This document shows, one piece after another, positions 5,611 to 12,208 of a stretch of DNA of 33,431 nucleotides; within the stretch, counting starts at the first letter, position 1, and every line of letters starts with the position of its first letter. The translations under genes and the position numbers were made by a program. The stretch is taken from assembly GCA_024226555.1 (NCBI GenBank), contig JAAELO010000526.1, positions 1 to 33,431 on the forward strand, read 5' to 3'. The DNA is from Desulfobacterales bacterium. GTDB lineage: Bacteria; Desulfobacterota; Desulfobacteria; Desulfobacterales; JAAELO01. The notes under the pieces are model-generated. The model was given only the letters and a program-made list of their open reading frames with translations. It did not search any database and had not been told where the DNA came from.

Positions 5611-6527
5611 AAATTGGTTTGTTAGATTTAGATAATTTGTATAAGAAAATGAATAGATCTAAAATCTTTCCAAATATTCCATTGATGAAAATATCACAGT
5701 ATCATAAAAATAAAAAAGACAATGTTGAATTTGTCAATAATTTTTATGAGTATGATATAATTTATAAATCTAAAATATTTACATTTACAACTGAAGAAAA
5801 ATATTGTTTACAAGCAGATAAAATAATTCAAGGGGGAAGTGGTTATGATCTAAAAAACAAACTTCCTGAATATATTTATAATCAATACCCAGATTATGAT
5901 TTATATAATATTAAAAATATTGCTTATGGAGAATTGACAAAGGGTTGTCCAAGAAATTGTAGTTTTTGTATTGTTTCAGAAAAGGATGGGAAGAAATCAA
6001 AGAAAGTGGCAGATTTAGAAAACTTTTGGAAAGGTCAAAAAGAAATAATATTATTAGATAGCAACTTACTTGCTTGTAAAGAACATAGAGAAGATTTATT
6101 GAAACAACTAATAAAAAGTAAGGCAAGTGTTAAATTTTCACAGGGTATAGACATAAGACTAATGACAGACAAACTATGTAAATTGTTCAATCAAATAAAA
6201 ATAAAAAGAATATATTTCGCATGGGATGATCCAAATGATTTATTTACAAAATCAAAATTGTTATATTTTAAAGACAAATTAAATTTACATTATAGCAAAA
6301 AAGCAGTATATGTATTAACAAATTTCAATTCTAAATTTGAAGAAGATTTATATAGGGTTAAGTGGTTGAAGGAAAATAATTATGATCCCTATGTTATGAT
6401 TTATAACAAAGATAAATTAGACAAAGGGCATATATTAAGAAAGCTACAAAGATATGTAAATAATAAATTTATATTTAGAAAAGCAAAAAGTTTTAAAGAA
6501 TATTCAACAACCCCCTTGACAAAATGA
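5607..6527 (+). CDS. radical SAM enzyme of unknown substrate
   Basis: The [4Fe-4S]-binding CxxxCxxC motif is clear: C114, C118 and C121 in TKGCPRNCSFC. The 306-residue protein has an N-terminal region (1-100) resembling the truncated cobalamin-binding-like half found in some radical SAM families (MKIGLLDLDN opening, glycine loop GGSGYDL). The radical SAM barrel follows, with GIDIRLM and AWDDP segments. It would cleave S-adenosylmethionine to a 5'-deoxyadenosyl radical. Substrate is not identifiable; base or tRNA modification and peptide modification are all possible. ATG 5607 overlaps the HNH gene. The last codons (PLTK-stop) contain the -35 box of promoter P3. Confidence 0.8.
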   Translation: MKIGLLDLDNLYKKMNRSKIFPNIPLMKISQYHKNKKDNVEFVNNFYEYDIIYKSKIFTFTTEEKYCLQADKIIQGGSGYDLKNKLPEYIYNQYPDYDLYNIKNIAYGELTKGCPRNCSFCIVSEKDGKKSKKVADLENFWKGQKEIILLDSNLLACKEHREDLLKQLIKSKASVKFSQGIDIRLMTDKLCKLFNQIKIKRIYFAWDDPNDLFTKSKLLYFKDKLNLHYSKKAVYVLTNFNSKFEEDLYRVKWLKENNYDPYVMIYNKDKLDKGHILRKLQRYVNNKFIFRKAKSFKEYSTTPLTK

Positions 6528-6543
6528 AAAAAGTCGTTATCTT
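6516..6543 (+). promoter_or_regulatory. promoter P3 (TTGACA-N16-TATCTT)
   Basis: TTGACA at 6516-6521 and TATCTT at 6538-6543, spacer 16 nt, preceded by CCCCC exactly as in P2. The -35 box encodes the last residues of the radical SAM gene. The predicted start is near 6550. It drives leader E2 and the replication module. Confidence 0.8.
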
Positions 6544-6549
6544 ATAGAG

Positions 6550-6692
6550 TGTATGGATAAATTAAAAAACATAAAAAGTCAAATCACAAAACAAATATAT
6601 ATTAAGCATACTTAATCCCTATCAGTTTTTTAATCTTTGGTTGACTGCCTATGTTTTTTTAACTGGTAGGGGTTAAGCTGTAGAGGTGAATT
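6550..6692 (+). promoter_or_regulatory. structured leader E2 with a 17-bp hairpin whose loop pairs upstream
   Basis: A 17-bp hairpin joins 6611-6627 to 6661-6677 without a mismatch (two U.G pairs). Its 33-nt loop holds TTGACT (6641-6646) and TATGTTTTTT (6650-6659), exactly complementary to AGTCAA (6577-6582) and AAAAAACATA (6564-6573) upstream, in the correct antiparallel order. This repeats the layout of leader E1. The hairpin ends 6 nt before the GAGGTG site of the gene at 6693, so folding could gate translation. A 20-codon frame (6553-6615) starts close to the transcript's 5' end without an SD site. Confidence 0.65.
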
Positions 6693-6956
6693 ATGATTTA
6701 TTGCCCAAAGGGACATGATATGACAGAGGTTATGAAATCAACATTATATCCAAAATATTTTTATTGTCATCATTGTAAAGAAATTTATGTCACAGCCTTA
6801 ACAAAGATTGTTAAAGATGTGATGGATAGAGAGTATTGTACAGATAGATATGGAGAATTAGTAAGGCTTGCAGAGATAATAAAAGCAAAAAAAAGAGTTA
6901 AAGTAAAAGACCTTGTAAAATTAGGATATTTGGATAAAAGTTATCTTGAAAAATAA
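6693..6956 (+). CDS. zinc-ribbon protein, first gene of the replication module
   Basis: The 87-residue product has a CPKGH opening (C4, H8) and CHHC at 25-28, together a likely four-ligand zinc site. A basic helical half follows (about 50-87, RVKVKDLVKLGYLDKSYLEK) that looks like a winged-helix or helix-turn-helix tail. GAGGTG stands 4 nt before the ATG. As the first gene behind P3 and the structured leader, it may be a small regulator of replication or transcription; this is inference. Confidence 0.65.
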   Translation: MIYCPKGHDMTEVMKSTLYPKYFYCHHCKEIYVTALTKIVKDVMDREYCTDRYGELVRLAEIIKAKKRVKVKDLVKLGYLDKSYLEK

Positions 6957-7725
6957 TATCCCATACTATCAACATTATTCAGATGCAGACCAACATCCTA
7001 AATTTAAAATGTTGAGGGTTAAATATGGATGGGCTGGAGAGGGTAAATTTTGGGCTTTAAATAATAGGATTGCTTTAGCTGAAAATTGTTTATTGGATTT
7101 GAGTAAAAAATTTAATATAGCAAGTATAGCAGATGATCTTAATTTTAATGTTGAAGATTTTGAACAATTTATTGAATATTTGATAACTGATTGTGAATTG
7201 ATCCAGCGTAAAAACGGATTTATTACCTCTGATATAATACAAGATAATTATGAGAAAGTAGCTGAAAAGCGGAAAAAGAATGCTTTAAGCTACAAAAAAC
7301 GACATTCAGATAATTTCAGAAACATTCAGACAGCTGAAAGTGAGATTCAGACAGCTGAATTTATACAAAGTAAAGTAAAGAAGAGTAAAGAAAAGAAAAG
7401 TATATTAAATATAGACTTGCTAAAGCAAGTTGTTGATTATCTCAATACTAAATTATCTTCTAAATATAAATACCAATCTAAGAAAACTCAGGACTTGATT
7501 AATGCAAGATTTAAAGAAGGATTTACTTTTGAAGATTTTAAATATGTTATTGATATTAAGTATAAAGAATGGAGTAGTGATCCTAAACAATATATGTATT
7601 TAAGACCGGAAACTCTTTTTAGTAATAAATTTGAAGGTTATAGGAATCAGAAAGAGAAGGCTGAAGCTAAAAAAATAAATTGGTTGGAAGATTATGCAAT
7701 AGAGGAGGATAAAAATGATAAATGA
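6946..7725 (+). CDS. replication initiation protein (DUF4373-like N-terminus, Phg_2220_C-type C-terminus)
   Basis: A protein of 259 residues starting at TTG 6946, overlapping the previous gene by 11 nt. The N-terminus (about 5-110; YYQHYSDADQHPKF then KYGWAGEGKFWAL) matches the pattern of phage and plasmid initiators with a winged-helix domain. A Lys-rich linker follows. The C-terminal domain at about 158-235 (VVDYLN, LINARFKEGF, LRPETLF at 219-225) fits the conserved phage C-terminal family PF09524, usually found on DnaD/lambda-O-like initiators. It would bind an origin and recruit host helicase. The origin itself is not identified; it may lie within this gene, as in lambda. Confidence 0.75.
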   Translation: MKNNIPYYQHYSDADQHPKFKMLRVKYGWAGEGKFWALNNRIALAENCLLDLSKKFNIASIADDLNFNVEDFEQFIEYLITDCELIQRKNGFITSDIIQDNYEKVAEKRKKNALSYKKRHSDNFRNIQTAESEIQTAEFIQSKVKKSKEKKSILNIDLLKQVVDYLNTKLSSKYKYQSKKTQDLINARFKEGFTFEDFKYVIDIKYKEWSSDPKQYMYLRPETLFSNKFEGYRNQKEKAEAKKINWLEDYAIEEDKNDK

Positions 7726-8233
7726 TATACAGATTGTTTTTGAGGAGCTTTGCAAACTCACAGGTGCAGATATTGACAAATATCAAAATATACTTGGTAC
7801 AAGATATAAAAATCTTAAAAATAAAGGTGCTAAAGATAGTGAGATTGTAGAGATGTTAAAATATTTAATTGATTATCCTGATTCTAATTATTTTCCTTCT
7901 TGGAAGGCGTTTAAAGATGCTATGCAAAAAGCACAGTCATATAAAAAACATCGTAAAATAGATATATCAGAAGTGCCGATGATCTGCAAGTGGTGTTATT
8001 TTAGTTCTTCTGTTAGGACTGATAATACTGAATTAAAAAACTATTGTTTGGAGAAAAGAGAAGTTGGAGCATTTGTTGAAGGATCTGAAAGCTGTATCCA
8101 TTTCCTCTGGTATGAAGACCAAGATGGTATTGATGTTTGGCAAGAGAAGCAGAGAGAGCAGACAAGAAAAGAGAAGTCTGAACAGATAGCACAGGATGAA
8201 GTTAAGAGGATTGCAAAAAGTTATGAGATGTAA
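7715..8233 (+). CDS. replication-module protein with four cysteines, unknown
   Basis: The 172-residue protein follows the initiator with an 11-nt overlap and a GAGGAGG site. The N-terminal half is helical (NYFPSWKAFKDAM, 58-70). The central part contains C91xxC94, C111 and C127, spaced like a zinc site. The C-terminus (140-172) is a charged helix. Its position directly after an initiator is where helicase loaders usually lie, but no AAA+ motifs are present, so a loader-like adaptor role is only a guess. Confidence 0.6.
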   Translation: MINDIQIVFEELCKLTGADIDKYQNILGTRYKNLKNKGAKDSEIVEMLKYLIDYPDSNYFPSWKAFKDAMQKAQSYKKHRKIDISEVPMICKWCYFSSSVRTDNTELKNYCLEKREVGAFVEGSESCIHFLWYEDQDGIDVWQEKQREQTRKEKSEQIAQDEVKRIAKSYEM

Positions 8234-8243
8234 GGAGGTTGAT

Positions 8244-8627
8244 ATGAGAGAATTTAAATTTAGAGCATGGTGCACAAAAGAAGGAGACAATCATTTTCAA
8301 TATTCAGGTGATTATGAAAATAGGTTATATTATTTTTTTGAGGGGTTAAGTAAATTAAAGAAAGAAGGTTATGAAAATGAATTAATGCAATTTACAGGGA
8401 AGAAAGATATAAATGGTAAAGATATTTATGAAGGGGATATTGTGAAAGTAGGGATTAAGGAACTTGAGCGTAAAATATCTTGGAGCAATGTTACTTTTGG
8501 CTGGATGTTTAAAAAAGATGGTAAAAATAGTTGGTCAGCAGGATTATATAATTATTGTTCGCAGGATGTAGAAATAATTGGTAATATCTATGAAGGAATA
8601 TTAACCACAAACAGCCATCAGGCTTAA
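8244..8627 (+). CDS. YopX-family protein
   Basis: The family signature is clear. The start is MREFKFRAW, then LMQFTGKKDINGKDIYEGDI at about 47-66, and the end is VEIIGNIYE. YopX (PF09643) proteins occur in very many phages of Bacillota and Bacteroidota; their function is unknown. ATG 8244 is preferred because it sits 5 nt after AAGGAGG and begins the conserved motif; an in-frame ATG at 8196 would add 16 unrelated residues inside the previous gene. Confidence 0.85.
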   Translation: MREFKFRAWCTKEGDNHFQYSGDYENRLYYFFEGLSKLKKEGYENELMQFTGKKDINGKDIYEGDIVKVGIKELERKISWSNVTFGWMFKKDGKNSWSAGLYNYCSQDVEIIGNIYEGILTTNSHQA

Positions 8628-8681
8628 AATTAGCAACTTTATTGAGGTTGTTGGTATGTTTGTATTAAACAGGAGGAGAAA

Positions 8682-8927
8682 ATGAGTGAAAAAAAGAAAT
8701 ATATAGGTGGGTCAATTAAACAGATAAATACCCAGTATGGGACTTTGTTGAATTGCAATCTTAAATTTGGTGATCAATGGTTTAAGTTTACCATTGCAGA
8801 GAGAAAAACCCCGAGCGAAAAATCAACTCATTACGCTTGGGAAAATGAGTACAACAGACAAACACAGGCAGAGAAGGAAGAAAGAGAACCAGGATCAGAA
8901 ACAGATGACTTTGATTGTCCATTTTAG
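8682..8927 (+). CDS. small single-stranded-DNA-binding-like protein
   Basis: The 81-residue product has a beta-rich first half (IGGSIKQINTQYGTLLNCNL, WFKFTIAERK) and an acidic tail ending DDFDCPF. An OB-like strand region plus an acidic tail closing in Pro-Phe is the layout of bacterial and phage SSB proteins, though this one is short and only the tail is persuasive. AGGAGG stands 6 nt before the ATG. Its place between initiator and recombination genes fits a role on single-stranded DNA. Confidence 0.5.
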   Translation: MSEKKKYIGGSIKQINTQYGTLLNCNLKFGDQWFKFTIAERKTPSEKSTHYAWENEYNRQTQAEKEEREPGSETDDFDCPF

Positions 8928-8936
8928 GGGGTGGGT

Positions 8937-9011
8937 ATGATTGAAGTAATAGCTGGAATAATAGTAATAATAGCTGTTCTTGCATTGGCAAGGGAGTTAT
9001 TAAAATGTTGA
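8937..9011 (+). CDS. 24-aa transmembrane micro-protein
   Basis: A very short gene with a GGGGGTGGG site before ATG 8937. The product is essentially one hydrophobic helix (IAGIIVIIAVLALA) with a short basic end (RELLKC). It overlaps the next gene by 7 nt. The matching small gene at 9243 has the same design, which supports that both are real. Function is unknown. Confidence 0.5.
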   Translation: MIEVIAGIIVIIAVLALARELLKC

Positions 9012-9241
9012 GAGAAATAAAATATAGAATAAAACCTATATATGATTTTGCAATAGAAGAACACTTATATATAAAAGATAAATATTATACTATCCATGAA
9101 AAAGTTTATTTGGAAATAAGAAACAAACATAGATTCTATATTCAAAAAGTATGGATAGAAGAAAATACAATATATAAACAATATATTTTAAATGAATATT
9201 ATAGAACAAGAAAAAATAATATTTATATAGGGAGTTGTTAA
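9005..9241 (+). CDS. hypothetical protein, 78 aa
   Basis: It starts at the ATG of the sequence AGGGAGTTATTAAAATG, which recurs with one change at 9229-9245. The product is rich in Tyr, Ile and charged residues and probably folds as alternating strands (about 20-65). No family is recognised. Confidence 0.5.
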   Translation: MLREIKYRIKPIYDFAIEEHLYIKDKYYTIHEKVYLEIRNKHRFYIQKVWIEENTIYKQYILNEYYRTRKNNIYIGSC

Positions 9242-9242
9242 A

Positions 9243-9335
9243 ATGTTGATATGGATAATAGTTGGTGTTTGGCTTGGATTGAATGTTGTGTTGTTGATCT
9301 GGGCTGTTATTAGGTATTTTAAGAAAGAGGAGTAA
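9243..9335 (+). CDS. 30-aa transmembrane micro-protein
   Basis: ATG 9243 lies behind GGGAG in the duplicated initiation sequence. The product is a single hydrophobic helix (IIVGVWLGLNVVLLIWAVI) followed by a basic and acidic tail (RYFKKEE), which predicts a cytoplasmic C-terminus by the positive-inside rule. Function is unknown; possibilities include membrane targeting of a partner or a toxic peptide. Confidence 0.5.
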   Translation: MLIWIIVGVWLGLNVVLLIWAVIRYFKKEE

Positions 9336-9337
9336 AA

Positions 9338-9457
9338 TTGAAACATATATATAGAAAATGTCCTTATTGTGGAAGATATATTCCAATTGAATATAATTTT
9401 GAAGAGCATAAAAAGATGTGTAAAAATGTATATACAAAAAAGAGGAGTAAAATATGA
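9338..9457 (+). CDS. zinc-finger mini-protein, 39 aa
   Basis: It starts at TTG 9338, 7 nt after GAGGAG. The product contains CPYCGRY at 8-14 and an HKKMC segment near 24-28, a C2HC-type zinc finger in a very basic peptide. The CPYCGR motif matches the mini-protein at 4089. Likely nucleic-acid or protein binding. Its end overlaps the next ATG. Confidence 0.5.
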   Translation: MKHIYRKCPYCGRYIPIEYNFEEHKKMCKNVYTKKRSKI

Positions 9458-9669
9458 GTAAAAAAAAAGATTCGATAGAAATTAATAAAAATAAAAGATT
9501 TGTAGAAATACAAGACAGTCTTAATGAATTTAGGCCGAATGAACAATGTATGAAAAAAGGTAAGTTTGCAGATTTTGGTGGGTATATAGAATTTTACAAG
9601 ATTATGAAACCAGTTATGGAGTTTATGTTAGATCAGTTGGCTAACAAATATATGGAGGTGCATGAATAA
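9454..9669 (+). CDS. hypothetical protein, 71 aa
   Basis: Preceded by GAGGAG, the same initiation sequence as the gene at 9338. The charged, mostly helical product has an FADFGGYIEFYKIMKP centre. No family is recognised. It overlaps the neighbour on each side by 1-4 nt, so it belongs to the same transcript. Confidence 0.55.
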   Translation: MSKKKDSIEINKNKRFVEIQDSLNEFRPNEQCMKKGKFADFGGYIEFYKIMKPVMEFMLDQLANKYMEVHE

Positions 9670-10259
9670 TGAAAGATAAAGATTATATTAAACATCTTGA
9701 AACAGAAATTAATGGGTTAGAAAAAACTATAGAGAGGTACACGGAAATATTTTTTAACTTAGGGGAAGAAATAAATCAACTAAAAACAGCAAATGAAAAT
9801 TTAAGAGTTGATGGTGATAAACTTCATGCAGAAAATAAAAAGCTAAAACAAGAAAACAAACGATTGAAATATGAAATACAGATAGGGAAATATCCTAAAG
9901 TTAATCCAGCATTAAAAATACTTGAATCTTTAAAGGAAATTGAATTAAATGATTTAAAAGAAGAATACAACAAACTAAAAGAAAAACAAAGAAAAGCAGG
10001 GTTGAGAATTAAGGGGCTGAAAGAGGAGTTGAAGAGGGAGAAAAGAGGGTATAATATTGCAGGTGGTGGACTTGATCTCTTCTCTTTTAGCAGTTATTCA
10101 ATACCGAATAATGAGAAGGAAACGATGCTGCATTATGCAAGAGATTTGAAAAAATATTGTAAAAATAGGGGATGTAAAGGATGTGTATTTAATACCTCTA
10201 AAGATATTAATTTTACTTGGTGTAGTATAGAAGACTGTCCTGAAGACTGGGAGGTTTGA
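9669..10259 (+). CDS. coiled-coil protein with Cys-rich C-terminal domain
   Basis: The first 145 residues are strongly heptad-like and charged (ETEINGLEKTIERY onward), a long coiled coil. The C-terminal 40 residues carry CKNRGCKGCVF and then WCSIEDCPEDWEV. The same arrangement (CxxxGCxxxCxF ... C ... P.SWEV) closes the otherwise unrelated protein at 12198, so it is a module used twice. The cysteines probably bind zinc. The ATG overlaps the previous stop by one base. Confidence 0.6.
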   Translation: MKDKDYIKHLETEINGLEKTIERYTEIFFNLGEEINQLKTANENLRVDGDKLHAENKKLKQENKRLKYEIQIGKYPKVNPALKILESLKEIELNDLKEEYNKLKEKQRKAGLRIKGLKEELKREKRGYNIAGGGLDLFSFSSYSIPNNEKETMLHYARDLKKYCKNRGCKGCVFNTSKDINFTWCSIEDCPEDWEV

Positions 10260-10260
10260 A

Positions 10261-10689
10261 ATGACAGCAGAACAAAGACTACAAGAGGCAGTAATTAAAT
10301 ATATTAAATTACAATATCCTGATGTTCTAATTTATGTTGACTCTGGAGCTGGTTTAAAAATGAGTATTGGTAATGCTAAGAAAAGAAAGAGGTTGGCAGG
10401 GGATAGAGGAATGCCGGATATTTTTGTGTGTAAAAGAAAATATAAACAAGATAGATGTATTGTTGATGCAAATGAAATACAAGTTAATATATATGCAGAA
10501 TATTCAGGACTTTTTATGGAATTAAAAGCTGAAGGTGTAATACTAAAAACTAAAAAAGGGACATTCACAACCAAGCATTTTAAAGAACAAGCTGAAATGC
10601 TGGAGAAATTAAGGGCTGCTGGATTCCATGCTAATTTTTATGTAGGATTTGAAGAGGCGAAAGCAATAATTGACTGGTATTTGAGTTAA
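10261..10689 (+). CDS. VRR-NUC domain nuclease
   Basis: The 142-residue protein has the PD-(D/E)xK core of VRR-NUC enzymes. GMPDIFV is at 50-56 (D53), MELKAEG at 86-92 (E87, K89), and a KEQAEMLEKLRAAG helix follows, with the closing strand and helix AIIDWYL. This family (PF08774) comprises small phage nucleases, some of which cut Holliday junctions. It may resolve recombination or replication intermediates before packaging. Its site GGGAGG lies just before the ATG, in the end of the previous gene. Confidence 0.85.
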   Translation: MTAEQRLQEAVIKYIKLQYPDVLIYVDSGAGLKMSIGNAKKRKRLAGDRGMPDIFVCKRKYKQDRCIVDANEIQVNIYAEYSGLFMELKAEGVILKTKKGTFTTKHFKEQAEMLEKLRAAGFHANFYVGFEEAKAIIDWYLS

Positions 10690-10830
10690 TAAATTTATCA
10701 ATAATATGTAAGTAACCAATCTTCATAAACTATTTTAAAATAAATTGCATTTACCCCTTGACATTTATATAAAACTCACTATCTTTTATAGTGTAAGGTT
10801 AAAGTTTTTCAAACAAACAGGAGGTCAAAA
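10690..10830 (+). other. intergenic spacer carrying promoter P4
   Basis: These 141 bases hold promoter P4 (10758-10785) and a short leader with AGGAGG before the next gene. The first 65 bases are AT-rich with no hairpin or reading frame that I can support. Unlike P2 and P3, the leader shows no long hairpin. Confidence 0.6.
10758..10785 (+). promoter_or_regulatory. promoter P4 (TTGACA-N16-TATCTT)
   Basis: TTGACA at 10758-10763 and TATCTT at 10780-10785, spacer 16 nt, preceded by CCCC. The predicted start is near 10792, giving a leader of only about 40 nt with a strong AGGAGG site. It probably drives the recombination module from 10831. Confidence 0.8.
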
Positions 10831-11007
10831 ATGAAAGAATTGACAAGAAGTCAATATATGAGATTAGAGGACTATTACTCTAATCTATTTAAATCTGAAA
10901 CTGAAACTGACATCTTTCCCATCTGGGAAATACAAGAAAAAATGATTAAGAATATGCCAGCATTGGCATATTGGTCAGCGTTTATTAGAACAGGAGGACA
11001 AAAATGA
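10831..11007 (+). CDS. 58-aa protein of unknown function, first gene behind P4
   Basis: ATG 10831 with AGGAGGTCAAAA directly before it. The product is soluble and mostly helical (ELTRSQYMRLEDYYSNLF; EIQEKMIKNMPALAYW). Its last residues GGQK are encoded by the ribosome-binding cassette of the next gene. As the first gene of a strong-looking transcript with a short leader, it may act early against the host; that is inference. Confidence 0.6.
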   Translation: MKELTRSQYMRLEDYYSNLFKSETETDIFPIWEIQEKMIKNMPALAYWSAFIRTGGQK

Positions 11008-11582
11008 TATATAGAGTAGAGCTCCTCTGTAAAAGAGGAAAAACTTCCTCTTTTAGAGAGGAGTCAAATGATCAAAGGAGAAGTGACCAGATGGGAGGAG
11101 AATATTCCATCCTTGCTTTTTCAATAAAAGTCACAGAGCTTTCTACTAATCAAGATGCTCTGTTGGCAAAAAAATTTAAAGAATATGAAGAAAAAATATA
11201 TTCTTTGAATAGATTTCTTGGGGCTCTTAATGCTCATTCAGCAGAAAGGAAATTTTTTGCTGAAAATTCAACAGCAATAATAAAAAAAGAAGACTTTGAA
11301 AAAGAAGTCTATGCAGAAAAAAATCCTGACATATCTGTCGAAAATTATCCTTTTGGGATGGATATTTTGATAGAAATTCATCACGGAATAAGAGGCTCTT
11401 ATATAAAAAGAGCGATGGAGTTCAATGGACAAAAAACAGGACTTCCTGTTGAGTCTTACAAAAAAGAATTTATACCTTATCTTAATGAGAAATTGGATGA
11501 AAAATATAAAGATTTGATTCAATACATAGAAGAGGTATATATAGATGATAAATGGGATGAAAGATACCCATATTTTAATTAA
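11004..11582 (+). CDS. hypothetical protein, 192 aa
   Basis: Not recognised. AGGAGG stands 7 nt before the ATG, which overlaps the previous stop. The N-terminal 30 residues are Arg/Ser-rich and polar. The rest is mixed helix and strand with many Lys and Glu (EIHHGIRGSYIKRAMEF, then EKYKDLIQYIEEVY). No catalytic motif is evident. It lies between P4 and the annealing-protein gene, so a role in recombination or takeover is possible. Confidence 0.6.
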   Translation: MIYRVELLCKRGKTSSFREESNDQRRSDQMGGEYSILAFSIKVTELSTNQDALLAKKFKEYEEKIYSLNRFLGALNAHSAERKFFAENSTAIIKKEDFEKEVYAEKNPDISVENYPFGMDILIEIHHGIRGSYIKRAMEFNGQKTGLPVESYKKEFIPYLNEKLDEKYKDLIQYIEEVYIDDKWDERYPYFN

Positions 11583-11596
11583 CCAGGAGGTCAAAA

Positions 11597-12208
11597 ATGA
11601 AGAAAATTAAAATTAGAGGGAAGGATTATATCGAAGTCCACGAAAGAATAAAGGAATTTCGATCTAATCAAAAATATAAAGGTTGGAGCTTAACAACCAA
11701 TATTATCAAAAATGATAATGGTATTGTCTTAATGAAAGCATCAATTAAAGATGCACAAAATGGAGAGATAGCAACTGGTTACGCTCAAGAGAAAGATGGA
11801 AGCACCTATATCAACAAAACATCTTATATTGAGAATTGCGAAACTTCCGCATGGGGCAGAGCTTTAGGATGTCTTGGAATCGGTGTTGATACTTCAATAG
11901 CTTCAGCCGAAGAGGTTGGTAATGCTATAATACAACAAGAACAACCACCTAAAAAAGAAAAGAAAGTTGATTTATTAAAAGCTATTAAAAAAGGTTTGAT
12001 TAACAATCTTGAGAAGAACAAATTTAATATTAAGTTTGCTATTGATTATTTAAAAAGATGTCAATATGACAAAGAGGAGTTGTTGGAACTTGATAAAGAG
12101 TTGAATGAGTATAAAGAATCAGGAGAGCTTGGAAAACATTTAAAGGACATGCAAGATTTTGCAAATATGGACAATTTAAACATGATGGAGGTCAAAAGTG
12201 AAAAGTAA
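11597..12208 (+). CDS. putative single-strand annealing protein (Rad52-superfamily-like)
   Basis: The N-terminal 110 residues follow a pattern seen in many phage proteins beside recombination genes: YIEVHERIKEFR, a two-strand segment ending ATGYAQE, then NKTSYIENCETSAWGRALG (73-91) and a conserved SIASAEEV. The ETSAxGRALG helix is the part usually matched to Rad52/Sak3-type annealing proteins. The C-terminal half (115-203) is a charged helical tail. It probably coats and anneals single strands, working with the VRR-NUC nuclease and the SSB-like protein. A generic DNA-binding role cannot be excluded. The ATG follows AGGAGGTCAAAA. Confidence 0.55.
   Translation: MKKIKIRGKDYIEVHERIKEFRSNQKYKGWSLTTNIIKNDNGIVLMKASIKDAQNGEIATGYAQEKDGSTYINKTSYIENCETSAWGRALGCLGIGVDTSIASAEEVGNAIIQQEQPPKKEKKVDLLKAIKKGLINNLEKNKFNIKFAIDYLKRCQYDKEELLELDKELNEYKESGELGKHLKDMQDFANMDNLNMMEVKSEK

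Noticed and set aside
6553-6615. A 20-codon frame starting about 3 nt after the predicted P3 transcript start, as a possible leader peptide.
   Set aside because: No SD site, A/T-rich by composition, and it overlaps the pairing segments of leader E2. It is not listed as a gene, though leaderless translation cannot be excluded.
9090-9437. 115-codon minus-strand frame.
   Set aside because: It covers four small + strand genes, each with its own SD site, and its aromatic-rich product is composition noise.
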